From NCBI GenBank assembly GCA_900754605.1, contig CAAEDK010000221.1, positions 1 to 48,099 on the forward strand: 48,099 nt of DNA, written 5' to 3'. This stretch comes from an uncultured Oscillospiraceae bacterium (GTDB taxonomy: Bacteria > Bacillota_A > Clostridia > Oscillospirales > Oscillospiraceae). The notes under the pieces were generated by a model. That model made no database searches and was not told the DNA's origin. It was given only the letters and a program-made list of their open reading frames with translations. Of this stretch, positions 14,754 to 22,456 are shown one piece after another. The number at the start of each line of letters is the position of its first letter. The stretch's first letter is position 1. Both the position numbers and the translations under genes were made by a program.

Positions 14754-15599
14754 TTATGCCGGCAGCTTTTCGTAGTCGCCGTTGATCGCTCCGACCGCAT
14801 AGCTCCCATCAGGATTTGCGGCTTCGGTGGCGGATGCGGGGATCTCATACTCGCAGTCGTTGGTGCGCTGCTCTTCGTTGATCAGGGCCCGCTGGATGTT
14901 GATGAGCTTGATCTGCTCCTTGAAGCCATTGGCATAGGCACGGATCTGACTCAACTCCTCGCCCTGGAAGTCGCGCACGAGACGGAAGGTGGCAACGCTG
15001 TAGTCGTTGCTGCCGTTGTTTTCCTTCTTCAGCGAGATCTGCACCAGGCTGCCATAGGTGGCACGCCGCCGGTAGACAAAGGCTCTGTTCAGAAACTCTT
15101 TGAACGGCTTGATGCTGGTGGGCGGGAGCGAGATCAGCAGAGGCATATACTCGCCGCTGCGCAGCAGGTAGATGTCCCGCATATTCTTGCACGCCTTGCC
15201 CCGTCCGCCGTCTCGGGCCGAGCCATACTCGTTCATCGGGCAAGTGGCGCAGGCGCCGCCAGGTTCACCAATTCCCGTCTTGCCGTCCACAGAGGAGCAG
15301 AGAGGCTTGGTGTCCTCGTCATACTCACTGCCTTCCGGCCAGAGGGTGCAGGCGGCGTGATTATAGAGAATCACGCCCTCCAGCGTCCGGGCATAGTCCG
15401 GATTGTCCGGGTCCTCGGTGGGGATCTCGAACTGCAGCTGGCCGCCGGCGGGAATCTTCACCCGCTGGAAACTCATCATCTGCAGACCGTCGGCATCCTC
15501 CGCGATCTCCTCGCTGCTGAAGTCGCCCTCTACCATGGCGGGAAGCAGGAAAGCGTTCTGCTCGGGAATGTTCATCATGGAAGTGTTCTGTTCGTACAT
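14754..15599 (-). CDS. Uncharacterised protein with a central Cys cluster
   Basis: A 281-residue protein. A central segment 'GGACATCPMNEYGSARDGG' followed by 'GKACKNMRDIYLLRSGEYMP' has three or four cysteines that could form a zinc site. It lies between the DUF932 gene and a terminator, in a cluster with SSB, so a role in DNA handling is plausible but inferred. ATG at 15599 has AGGAGG upstream. The product is mostly beta-strand-like with an acidic N-terminus. Confidence 0.7.
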   Translation of the reverse strand: MYEQNTSMMNIPEQNAFLLPAMVEGDFSSEEIAEDADGLQMMSFQRVKIPAGGQLQFEIPTEDPDNPDYARTLEGVILYNHAACTLWPEGSEYDEDTKPLCSSVDGKTGIGEPGGACATCPMNEYGSARDGGRGKACKNMRDIYLLRSGEYMPLLISLPPTSIKPFKEFLNRAFVYRRRATYGSLVQISLKKENNGSNDYSVATFRLVRDFQGEELSQIRAYANGFKEQIKLINIQRALINEEQRTNDCEYEIPASATEAANPDGSYAVGAINGDYEKLPA

Positions 15600-15637
15600 A
15601 GTTCGTTCCTCCTTAGAATTGACTGGTTGGCAGCCAC

Positions 15638-16711
15638 TCAGGCGGCCATCTGATTGATACGGCTCCACTGCCTTGCCGGCATGGAAAGAATGTTGTAGCC
15701 GATGCCCTCCAGAGCGGTGGCTCTGTCATAGTCCTCGACATCCTGGCTGTGGCGGGTCACTGCGTTGGACAAGCCATACAGCGTCAGATCGTTTCCTTCA
15801 ATCAGCCGCTGCAGCACACCGGAGCTTTCTTCTTCCGTGATATGAAAGTCTCTGCTGACCAGCTTGACGACACCAGGAACATCCGCGGTATTCATCCGGG
15901 CGTCTTTGGCATCTTTCATCAGGTTGACCACCCGAGTGAAACGCACCTCATCCACCACGGCCCGTACCGTATCCTGAATCTTCATGGCAAACGCCTTATC
16001 GTCGGCTTCCAGCGTCTTATCGGAGTATAGCTGATAATTCTCCGTGGCCTCGTTGACACGGCCAACATGGTTGCGGCGCGTCTGGGCGTCGTTGACCACC
16101 ATGCCATTGCTGCACACCAGACGGTAGACCAACGGCTGGATATTCACCGAGCCAAGCCCCACCTCGCTGTTGCTGATGATGATGCCTGACTGGACGATAT
16201 CGCCGGGAGAGACCTCTGCTTGCAGCCGGGTGTTCACCACCTTGATATACATACGGCTTTCGGTGAGCTGGCAGCTTTCAAAGTGCATCCCTTCCATATC
16301 CTGCAGGACAGGAAGAACGATGCCGGCAATATCCAGATTGTCGATACGCCGGTAGCGGTTGCTAAGGAATGCCCGGGCGGTGCCGCCAATAGTGCGGACT
16401 AAGCGCACAGCGGGCTCACGCTCGAACCAGGCGTTCACATTTTCCGAAAGCAGCTGGGGATGCTGTGTCAGCATCTTGTCGTAGTAGGCCGCCGGGATCT
16501 TCAGATGGGTGCCGATCTGCCTGTGGGCGATGGCATTGATCTCCAGCGGCTCCACAGCCATCTCGCCAGACGGGGTATAGGCATTGAGATATAAGTCCGA
16601 GCCAAAAGGCTCCAGACGGAGGCTTCGGGTATCCATCACATAATCGGCCTTCAGTTCGGCCTGACGCTGGATCTCCTTTGCCATCTCAACAAGGCTTATC
16701 CCGGATTTCAT
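15638..16711 (-). CDS. DUF932 phage/plasmid-like protein
   Basis: A 357-residue protein matching the DUF932 family found on plasmids, phages and ICEs: 'INAIAHRQIGTHLKIPAAYY', 'RAFLSNRYRRIDN', 'LGSVNIQPLVYRLVCSNGMV' and 'TRRNHVGR'. The biochemical role is unknown. Here it sits between a short membrane protein and a Cys-cluster protein, near SSB, the usual kind of neighbourhood. RBS AAGGGAG before the ATG. Confidence 0.88.
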   Translation of the reverse strand: MKSGISLVEMAKEIQRQAELKADYVMDTRSLRLEPFGSDLYLNAYTPSGEMAVEPLEINAIAHRQIGTHLKIPAAYYDKMLTQHPQLLSENVNAWFEREPAVRLVRTIGGTARAFLSNRYRRIDNLDIAGIVLPVLQDMEGMHFESCQLTESRMYIKVVNTRLQAEVSPGDIVQSGIIISNSEVGLGSVNIQPLVYRLVCSNGMVVNDAQTRRNHVGRVNEATENYQLYSDKTLEADDKAFAMKIQDTVRAVVDEVRFTRVVNLMKDAKDARMNTADVPGVVKLVSRDFHITEEESSGVLQRLIEGNDLTLYGLSNAVTRHSQDVEDYDRATALEGIGYNILSMPARQWSRINQMAA

Positions 16712-16744
16712 TGTGTTTTCACTCCCTTCTTTGTATGATGGTGC

Positions 16745-17560
16745 TTACCAGGAGACCTGAATGCCCTGCGCCGTTGTTTCGGCAGAAAGACCATTGCTCT
16801 CAAATACTTCCACCAGACGGGGCCAGTAGACCTTCGCCGGAAAGTTGGAGAGGTGTTCCTGCGGCACCAACTCCTCACCCTGCTGAATGCAGATATCGCC
16901 GTTTTCACGCAGAGTGAGCTTGCTGTGGCCACGAGAGTTCAAATCCGCCACCAGTGCCTCCAAAACCGTGCGTCCGCTGTTTTCATACCAGATGCGCGGA
17001 TCGATTGGCTGCTTGTTGGGCGGAATATTGTTCGGGTCGTCTGCCCCTGTTTCAGTCTTGGACAGCGGTACGATCCGGAGCAGATCGCAGCGAATAGCTG
17101 CGTCCTTGCCGAAGGTGATGTCCGCATGGTCAAAATCATCCACATTGTAAAGTCGGATGCGTCCGGTACCATTGGTGCGGATCAGCTCGGTCGGCTTGGG
17201 TTCGCACCACTCAAAGCAGGCGTTTGCATACGAGGAGCGCAGGTAGGTCAGGATGCGGTGATTTGCGTAGCGGAGCAGCAGATCATCCGAAATTGGTTCC
17301 TCCAGTTCCGGGACCTGAAATGTGCTCCGACTAACGCCTTCGGCATGAAGCTGCCGTTCCCGCTGCTGGCGCTGCCGGCGGCGTTTGGCCTGCTGCATAT
17401 AGGGGAGCAGGAGGATCAGTACGACCCAAAGCCCCCAGAGGGTGAATACCCCAATCAGCAGCCAAGCCTGCCACGGTCCGCGCACCAGAGCCATGATGGC
17501 GATAACAGCACCAATCAGAATGGTGATGCTGCCGCTCAAAAGTCCTTTGTCGTTACTCAT
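16745..17560 (-). CDS. Membrane protein with two N-terminal helices
   Basis: A 271-residue protein. Two membrane helices ('GSITILIGAVIAIMALVRG' and 'WLLIGVFTLWGLWVVLILLL') are followed by a very basic stretch ('AKRRRQRQQRERQ') and about 200 soluble, presumably cytoplasmic residues of unknown fold. ATG at 17560 has GGAAGG upstream. It lies between ssb and the DUF932 gene. Function unknown. Confidence 0.7.
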   Translation of the reverse strand: MSNDKGLLSGSITILIGAVIAIMALVRGPWQAWLLIGVFTLWGLWVVLILLLPYMQQAKRRRQRQQRERQLHAEGVSRSTFQVPELEEPISDDLLLRYANHRILTYLRSSYANACFEWCEPKPTELIRTNGTGRIRLYNVDDFDHADITFGKDAAIRCDLLRIVPLSKTETGADDPNNIPPNKQPIDPRIWYENSGRTVLEALVADLNSRGHSKLTLRENGDICIQQGEELVPQEHLSNFPAKVYWPRLVEVFESNGLSAETTAQGIQVSW

Positions 17561-17603
17561 TTTTTTGCCGTCCTTCCTGTAAATTTTGCCTGAAAACAAA
17601 AAA

Positions 17604-17658
17604 AGAGGGACCGCACCAAGTTTTTCAGTCCATTCTGAAAACTTGATACGGTCCCTCT
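17604..17658 (-). terminator. Strong rho-independent terminator after ssb
   Basis: A long interrupted stem (AGAGGGACCG at 17604-17613 with CGGTCCCTCT at 17649-17658, plus an inner CAAGTTTT/AAAACTTG stem) is followed on the minus strand by TTTTTTTGTTTTC. It lies 14 bases after the ssb stop, so the genes downstream need read-through or antitermination. Confidence 0.88.
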
Positions 17659-17671
17659 GAGGTGCCGGTAC

Positions 17672-18079
17672 TTATCCCGGCAGGGGTTCGCGGTCACCGT
17701 CCATCACCTCTGCGGGTGCAGGAACAGTCTCCGCTTGGTCGGAGCCATTCTGATCACTTTCCGGCTTTGCTCTGGAGGTTTGTCCGGGAAGGTAGCCAAA
17801 GTCAGTCAGCCATACTTTCAGCTTCTTGACCGTGCTTCCGTCCTTTTGGCGGACATCCACCAGTTTTTGCGATCCGGTGAGCCAGATCATGCTGCCCTTT
17901 CTGACCTTGAGCTTCATGAGCCTGGCAACAGCGTCGCCACGGGCCCATACCTGATAAAAGTCCGGCTGGTTACCGCCGTTTCGCTCCATAAGGTCAAAGC
18001 AGACATACGGTTGTTTTGTCTGGCCTTCTTTGGGAACAAGATCATGCATGACTCGGCCAAATACATGGATCTGTGCCAT
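17672..18079 (-). CDS. ssb: Single-stranded DNA-binding protein
   Basis: A 135-residue OB-fold protein: 'VFGRVMHDLVPKEGQTKQPY' and 'FDLMERNGG', then 'YQVWARGDAVARLM' and 'VRKGSMIWLTGSQKLVDV' follow the usual SSB strand order. The C-terminal tail is acidic ('EVMDGDREPLPG') but lacks the standard DDxPF end, so interaction with host replication partners may differ. It probably protects single-stranded DNA during transfer or replication of the element. A good promoter and a 200-base leader precede it. Confidence 0.85.
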   Translation of the reverse strand: MAQIHVFGRVMHDLVPKEGQTKQPYVCFDLMERNGGNQPDFYQVWARGDAVARLMKLKVRKGSMIWLTGSQKLVDVRQKDGSTVKKLKVWLTDFGYLPGQTSRAKPESDQNGSDQAETVPAPAEVMDGDREPLPG

Positions 18080-18108
18080 AACACTTCCTTTCTTCGCCTT
18101 TGGCGTTA

Positions 18109-18261
18109 CTATCTATATATAAAAAGTGCCAGCAGCAATCCGGCCACAAAATGGGCGCGGAGATACCACTGACACTTGCATACAAACTTAACAGCGTGTG
18201 CAATGCGGGCTTTTGGCCTGCGGTACAGAACATCGGTCTGTATCCCATACGGGAAGCGCAC
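18109..18261 (-). CDS. Candidate small membrane peptide in the ssb leader
   Basis: A GTG (18259-18261) opens a 50-codon frame ending at TAG 18109, between the promoter and ssb. Its product is basic and ends in a hydrophobic segment ('WYLRAHFVAGLLLALFIYR'). No good RBS is visible, and the 3' end overlaps a terminator-like hairpin. It may be a leader peptide, a small membrane protein or chance. Confidence 0.3.
   Translation of the reverse strand: MRFPYGIQTDVLYRRPKARIAHAVKFVCKCQWYLRAHFVAGLLLALFIYR
18125..18176 (-). promoter_or_regulatory. Terminator-like hairpin in the ssb leader
   Basis: On the minus strand AGTGTCAG pairs with CTGGCACT (one G-U) across a 36-base loop and is followed directly by TTTTTATATA. 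It lies in the untranslated leader upstream of ssb, so it could attenuate ssb transcription. Confidence 0.4.
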
Positions 18262-18281
18262 AAAAATCAATTACAAGGTAA

Positions 18282-18312
18282 GTGTAACACTATATCTTGT
18301 GCCTGTCAAGTG
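18282..18312 (-). promoter_or_regulatory. Promoter for ssb
   Basis: On the minus strand a perfect TTGACA, a 17-base spacer and TACACT form a sigma-A-type promoter. It is the clearest promoter in the accessory region and would give ssb a leader of about 200 bases. Confidence 0.68.
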
Positions 18313-18348
18313 GTATAATTCTATATATAGATATTTTCGCGCGGCGAC

Positions 18349-18954
18349 TTACAACATATGGTTCATGTAACGATAGTAGTCATCCAGCAGGTAAAACTTC
18401 AATCTTCTGGCATAAGTTTTGCCATAGTGAATTGTCAGACCGTAGATGTTTCCGGTACCATCCACTCCAAGGGGACCCAGCCAGCAGTAGTTTTTGCCCT
18501 CGTCAAAGAACCAGAGCTGAATGTCCTGGTATTCTTCCTCGGTTACAAGGCCGGAGGCGGCCAGTCGGCAGCAATCTTCTTCCTGGAGCATTGGGCGGGA
18601 AAGAAAGCGGCGATAGAGTTCGTCCGACAGGCACAGGGCCTGCTGGTAGGTCAAAGGATTCGAATGACTTAACCACCAGCGTGTGACATCTTCAAAGGAA
18701 TGCAGCTTCGGCTTTGGATCAAGCGCACGGAAAGTTTGGAGAAAGGCCTGCACATCTTCCAGTTTTGCCGGCGGCGGGATCGGGATTTCTTGTACTTTAT
18801 TATCAAAAAATCCAAAAGCAATCTGTTCGCCGGTCTTATCTTCCAGAAGAAGAGAAGTTCGGGAAAGCGGAGATACCAGAAAATGTTCCATGACAAAATT
18901 GGCATCCAGGAATTGCTGGATTTTGTATTGCTCAATGGTGTGTGGCTTATACAT
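18349..18954 (-). CDS. Uncharacterised accessory protein
   Basis: A 201-residue soluble protein beginning 'MYKPHTIEQYKIQQFLDANF'. The N-terminal half has a small beta region ('SRTSLLLEDKTGEQIAFGFF'), the C-terminal half is helical and Tyr-rich ('LKFYLLDDYYRYMNHML'). No known family recognised. ATG at 18954 follows AAGGAGG. It lies downstream of a terminator and upstream of the ssb promoter. Confidence 0.65.
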   Translation of the reverse strand: MYKPHTIEQYKIQQFLDANFVMEHFLVSPLSRTSLLLEDKTGEQIAFGFFDNKVQEIPIPPPAKLEDVQAFLQTFRALDPKPKLHSFEDVTRWWLSHSNPLTYQQALCLSDELYRRFLSRPMLQEEDCCRLAASGLVTEEEYQDIQLWFFDEGKNYCWLGPLGVDGTGNIYGLTIHYGKTYARRLKFYLLDDYYRYMNHML

Positions 18955-19043
18955 TGGCGAAACCTCCTTTTTGATGTTCCGCTTATTAAATAGGGAAGTA
19001 TTTTCACTTTTCTGCAATGTAGATTAAATTTGAAAAGGCAAGC

Positions 19044-19082
19044 AAAAACTGCGGCACCATAACGGTTTGAACGGCACCGCAG
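19044..19082 (-). terminator. Rho-independent terminator
   Basis: Ten-base-pair stem with two G-U pairs (CTGCGGTGCC against GGTGCCGCAG on the minus strand) followed by TTTTTGCTT. It ends the transcript of the small membrane protein gene at 19106. Confidence 0.78.
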
Positions 19083-19105
19083 CTTTTTCCTTATTCCGTG
19101 GGTTC

Positions 19106-19585
19106 TTATTCAAGGTTTTCATCCGCAGAGGAAGTCGTTTCAAGCTCTTCATACCCCAGAAAACTATTGGTAGAAAGGGCTGCGTCCAGGTAGTCATTTC
19201 CAACTGCGGGACGGCTCCCCGTCTGGAAATAGAATCGGTAGTGGGAACCAATCCGAAACCTGGAAGCTTTGCTCAAAAGCAGAGTGGTTTCTGCGCCTTG
19301 GGCATCTACTAACTGTACCTTGCGATAACGATGCAATGCGGGGGCGGTGTCACTGGGACAAACTCCTTCGACTACTTCATACCGGCCACAAGCGGCGGTG
19401 CTCCACAGGCTTCCGCTCAACACCAGCGAAGCGATGAAAATAATTCCGCCCAATGCCAGAAGGATGTGATCTGTGGTTGCGGTAAAAATTACGAGACTGA
19501 CAGCGAGGCTGGCAAGCCCGGCCAAAGCGGTCAGTAGAATCTTACGCCGCAGCACAAAGGGGAATTGATCCCATTGTTTTTTCAT
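19106..19585 (-). CDS. Small membrane protein with two helices
   Basis: A 159-residue protein with two adjacent membrane helices ('KILLTALAGLASLAVSLVIF' and 'ILLALGGIIFIASLVLSGS') followed by about 90 extramembrane residues with beta character ('AETTLLLSKASRFRIGSHYR'). Its start overlaps the stop of the upstream gene (ATGA). No family recognised. Confidence 0.68.
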   Translation of the reverse strand: MKKQWDQFPFVLRRKILLTALAGLASLAVSLVIFTATTDHILLALGGIIFIASLVLSGSLWSTAACGRYEVVEGVCPSDTAPALHRYRKVQLVDAQGAETTLLLSKASRFRIGSHYRFYFQTGSRPAVGNDYLDAALSTNSFLGYEELETTSSADENLE

Positions 19586-20283
19586 GTGCTGATCCTTTCA
19601 AAAATGATTTGCTGGCGCAGGTACAGGTTGGCCACGGCCAGCGTGACAGCCTGACTGCTCCGGCTGTTCTTCATCATGCTGGCGATATTCTGGCAGGTGG
19701 TCTCGCTGTCACCGTACACCTTTTCCATCAGGACCCGTTCACTGGGGAGAGAGAAGACATCCTGCTCCACACATTTGATGATTTCGGCGGTGGAAAGAAG
19801 CGCCTGATGGGCCAGCCTCATTACACGGGATTCATAATCAGTCCGGCGGTCTTTATGGAATAGCTTCATAGCCTGCTTCATCGTTATCCGCCGGCTGAGT
19901 ACCAGCTTGGCAGCGGACACGCCGCGTACAAATGCGGAGCCATTGGTGGGGATGACCCCAAGAGAGCTGAGCAGGTCGTACAATGCATCGAATTCTGTTT
20001 CGCCGCATCCGGATACCAGAAGGCCGCGGATGAGCAAACGGTTGACGCAGGCATCCCAGGGACGGACAACACATCCGCCAAGGGAGGAGGCCAGCTTGTC
20101 ACACTGGCAGGAAATATCATCCCATTTGGAGATCCGCCAGTTCAGTGCAGTCCACACGACCATTTCCTGCATATCCACCATGTATCGCTCCCCACCCAGC
20201 ACAATGACCGGGCAGGAATGTCCGCACCCGTTGGCCTCCCGCTCCAGACGGCCGACCGCAGTATACAGCTTTTTTAATTCCAT
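19582..20283 (-). CDS. Uncharacterised accessory protein
   Basis: A 233-residue, Cys-containing soluble protein ('GCGHSCPVIVLGGERYMVDM' near the N-terminus). The middle and C-terminus are mainly helical. No catalytic motif is seen. It follows the sigma-factor gene closely and is coupled to the membrane protein gene after it, so these are probably one operon. Function unknown. Confidence 0.65.
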   Translation of the reverse strand: MELKKLYTAVGRLEREANGCGHSCPVIVLGGERYMVDMQEMVVWTALNWRISKWDDISCQCDKLASSLGGCVVRPWDACVNRLLIRGLLVSGCGETEFDALYDLLSSLGVIPTNGSAFVRGVSAAKLVLSRRITMKQAMKLFHKDRRTDYESRVMRLAHQALLSTAEIIKCVEQDVFSLPSERVLMEKVYGDSETTCQNIASMMKNSRSSQAVTLAVANLYLRQQIIFERIST

Positions 20284-20343
20284 AGCTTCAAAACCTCCTT
20301 TTAAATATCCTTTACTGCTGTATGACCGCGGTTTTCAACAGAC

Positions 20344-20919
20344 TCAAAGCAGACTTGCCAAAAAGCGGGGATCACAGCGCAGCTTGGCCGCAGAGCGAGA
20401 GATCCAGGCGCCTACATGAGAAGGAGGCACATGATAGATTTCCGCAATATCTGTGACCCGCATCCCTTGTAGTTTAAGAGCAAGCGCCTCAATACCGAGT
20501 CTGGCTACACCGTCATATTCCTGTTTGCTGGCCTCCAGGAGCGACAGTGTTTCTACCAGGGACATACGAGCATCAAAATCATCGGCCTGCGGTTCCAACG
20601 CCTCACCGTCTGCCGCCAACTCGCCATGCTCGCCAATGATAAGACGGCTGAAATGGCTCCGGTGATTGCATACCTTTCTACAGTAGGATAAGAGACCGTT
20701 TTTTACGACTGTTTTGGCGTAGGTGGAAAATTGTGCCCGCCCGTCATCCTTATAAGTGGCTGCAGCTTTGCAGAGCCAGAGGCATCCCTCTTGAAACAAA
20801 TCGCTATACTCCAGGCCGCAAATGGTGGGATTGACATGGATATAGTCACAAATCACCCAATGTACCACAGGCAGATTCTGTGCAACGAGTTTCTGTTGTG
20901 CTTTCGTTAGGCTATTCAT
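20344..20919 (-). CDS. Sigma-70-family sigma factor
   Basis: A 191-residue protein. Region 2 is clear: 'YSDLFQEGCLWLCKAAATYK' and 'AQFSTYAKTVVKNGLLSYCR' match the core-binding and -10 recognition helices. Region 4 is the C-terminal helix-turn-helix 'MRVTDIAEIYHVPPSHVGAW'. It probably directs RNA polymerase to element promoters. ATG at 20919 has a G-rich RBS overlapping the 3' end of the upstream DUF3268-like gene. Confidence 0.82.
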   Translation of the reverse strand: MNSLTKAQQKLVAQNLPVVHWVICDYIHVNPTICGLEYSDLFQEGCLWLCKAAATYKDDGRAQFSTYAKTVVKNGLLSYCRKVCNHRSHFSRLIIGEHGELAADGEALEPQADDFDARMSLVETLSLLEASKQEYDGVARLGIEALALKLQGMRVTDIAEIYHVPPSHVGAWISRSAAKLRCDPRFLASLL

Positions 20920-20933
20920 ATTTTCGCCCCCCA

Positions 20934-21350
20934 TCAGGCTGCCGCCTTCATGTCGGCGGGAGGGCCAGACGCCTGTTTGCACAGACGAATCACTTCATCG
21001 CACATCCAATCAGAAAATTGTCCGATATGAGCCTGGTGCTCGTTTAAGCCCAATTTGGCCTGTAGCCAGATATAGACCTCCCATTTTTCCATGTTCCGGC
21101 TCTGTTGCAGCTGACGAAGCGCCTGGTGCGCCAGAATCCGTTTGTGTCGCAGATCACCATTGGCCAAGACACCCATGGGCAGGTGCGTCCGATCATGGGC
21201 GCTCACATAAGCGTCACAGGCAGGCCAGCGATCACAGAGATAAAGAAATTTTCCCCGAGAGCGCCGGTTGTGCCCATATACAACACTAGCGGGGCGAAGC
21301 GAAGCGTTGGCGTGACAGTATGGGCATTTAATTTTTTTTGACTTCATCAT
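20934..21350 (-). CDS. Zinc-finger-containing protein (DUF3268-like)
   Basis: A 138-residue protein. 'KCPYCHANASLRPASVVYGH' and 'FLYLCDRWPACDAYVSAHD' give four cysteines in a zinc finger of the DUF3268 type, with 'GVLANGDLRHKRILAHQALR' behind it, also typical. Start at ATG 21350 (or the next ATG) after GGAGG. Such proteins are common on ICEs and phages; they are suspected to bind nucleic acid. Confidence 0.8.
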   Translation of the reverse strand: MMKSKKIKCPYCHANASLRPASVVYGHNRRSRGKFLYLCDRWPACDAYVSAHDRTHLPMGVLANGDLRHKRILAHQALRQLQQSRNMEKWEVYIWLQAKLGLNEHQAHIGQFSDWMCDEVIRLCKQASGPPADMKAAA

Positions 21351-21410
21351 AAAATCATCACCTCCAAAAACGCGCCGAAGACGGCGCAATGACGTCTTTT
21401 TGGGTATAAA

Positions 21411-21758
21411 TTAGGGGGCGCTGCCACAGGACCACGCAGAGCAAAGCTGGTGAAGTGTGCAGTTAGACGGGTCCGGCGTGTGCCATTCAATGTATTTTAA
21501 AAAGGCAGATTCAAAGGAACGGCGCGGCAGGACAGCGCTGCACTCGGCGGGATCAACTTGCTCGCCGGTCAGCTGATGAACCGATTCGGCAGACAGCAGC
21601 ATGACCTGCCCGCACTCATCCACGGTAAACAGAAAACCCGAGCATGGTTTTTCATGTTCATGTGTGCAGACCTCACAATCACAGGAGATAAAAATGGCGT
21701 TGCGCCAGTTTCCACCAGTGGCACGCAGAAAGGAATAAAATTTGCAGGGTGTATTCAT
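21411..21758 (-). CDS. Uncharacterised Cys-rich protein
   Basis: A 115-residue protein with 'ISCDCEVCTHEHEKPCSGFL' in the N-terminal half and several more cysteines at the C-terminus, suggesting metal binding. No recognised family. It follows the Tad operon terminator (21796-21834). Confidence 0.6.
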   Translation of the reverse strand: MNTPCKFYSFLRATGGNWRNAIFISCDCEVCTHEHEKPCSGFLFTVDECGQVMLLSAESVHQLTGEQVDPAECSAVLPRRSFESAFLKYIEWHTPDPSNCTLHQLCSAWSCGSAP

Positions 21759-21795
21759 CCTGTACCTCCGTTATTCGTTTTTTGAAAAACAAAAA

Positions 21796-21834
21796 GCGGG
21801 GGCCGGTTGTGGATATCCACAAACCGACCCCCGC
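21796..21834 (-). terminator. Strong rho-independent terminator at the end of the Tad operon
   Basis: GCGGGGG and CCCCCGC close a nearly perfect 18-bp stem with 2-base mismatches and a small loop; on the minus strand it is followed by TTTTTGTTTTT. It lies 11 bases after the pilin-like gene and ends the Tad locus. Confidence 0.88.
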
Positions 21835-21844
21835 ATATTGGCGC

Positions 21845-22066
21845 TTAGGCGAACAGACCCTCGATCTCCTGGGTGATCCGGGGGATGACCGTATCGTTGA
21901 AGATGAGGGTCAGAGCCGCCAGGAGCAGCGCACCGAGGACGACAGCGATGATGATCTTCACAGCGTCAGAGATATAGAAATCGCCGCGCTGGTTGGAGAG
22001 CGCCGTGCGGGCGCGAAGGACGAGGCCGTTGACTTTGTTGCAGATGCAGCTGGTAAACTTCTTCAT
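21845..22066 (-). CDS. Small pilin-like membrane protein (DUF6133/Flp-like)
   Basis: A 73-residue protein. A basic leader ends 'SNQRGDFYISDA', then a single hydrophobic helix 'VKIIIAVVLGALLLAALTLI' and a short tail. The R-G-D before a helix resembles a class III prepilin cleavage site, like the R-G-E in both TadE-like proteins of this locus. It lacks the usual Glu at +5. It is the best candidate for the major Flp-type pilin. I recall the DUF6133 family as having this shape. Last gene of the Tad operon. Confidence 0.72.
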   Translation of the reverse strand: MKKFTSCICNKVNGLVLRARTALSNQRGDFYISDAVKIIIAVVLGALLLAALTLIFNDTVIPRITQEIEGLFA

Positions 22067-22114
22067 GAAAATACCTCCTGAGAGTGTGATTATTGAATGG
22101 TTGGGTGCAGCCTG

Positions 22115-22261
22115 TCAGGAGCGACGGATCGGCTTGAGCAGGCCGTTTTTGTTGGAACGGGGCTTGTCAGGATATACCTTGGGCTTCTGATGCAGAAGCT
22201 GGTGGAACCGGCGGCGAATCCGATTTTCGCCGTCAGGCGGAATAAACTTTTTCTTCGCCAT
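22115..22261 (-). CDS. Small basic protein in the Tad locus (48 residues)
   Basis: ATG at 22261 with AGGAG six bases upstream opens a 48-codon frame ending TGA at 22115. The product is highly basic ('MAKKKFIPPDGENRIRRRFH', ending 'KNGLLKPIRRS'). It lies between TadC and the pilin-like gene, downstream of two hairpins. The strong RBS supports expression. Function unknown; charge suggests binding to nucleic acid or membranes. Confidence 0.6.
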   Translation of the reverse strand: MAKKKFIPPDGENRIRRRFHQLLHQKPKVYPDKPRSNKNGLLKPIRRS

Positions 22262-22288
22262 GGAATTCTCCTGTTCAGACGATAAATC

Positions 22289-22316
22289 AAGGCCGGCCTG
22301 CTGACAGGCCGGCCTT
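22289..22316 (-). terminator. Perfect 12-bp hairpin between tadC and the 48-residue gene
   Basis: AAGGCCGGCCTG (22289-22300) and CAGGCCGGCCTT (22305-22316) pair exactly around CTGA. No strong U-tract follows, so it may be an RNA-stability or processing element rather than a terminator. Confidence 0.6.
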
Positions 22317-22328
22317 GTGGCAAGGTTG

Positions 22329-22374
22329 ATAGCAGCCGGTACGCCGGCTGCTATGGGAACCCGCTGACATACAC
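22329..22374 (-). promoter_or_regulatory. Seven-codon mini-ORF with optimal RBS ending in a hairpin
   Basis: AGGAGGTGAT, a perfect extended Shine-Dalgarno, lies seven bases before GTG at 22372-22374. The frame reads MYVSGFP and stops at TAG 22351-22353. The stop is embedded in the perfect hairpin 22329-22354 (ATAGCAGCCGG paired with CCGGCTGCTAT). This looks like a leader-peptide attenuator or ribosome-positioned element between tadC and the pilin-like genes. Confidence 0.5.
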
Positions 22375-22456
22375 GGTATCACCTCCTATATGGGTTGGTT
22401 CCCGAGCGGGGGAGTTGTTATATAAAGCTCAGACTTGAAGTGTGAGCGGGAACCTG

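Noticed and set aside
18312..18330. TATAAT on the plus strand as a promoter
   Set aside because: No -35 at 16-18 bases and no plus-strand gene follows; the overlapping minus-strand TTGACA/TACACT pair fits ssb.
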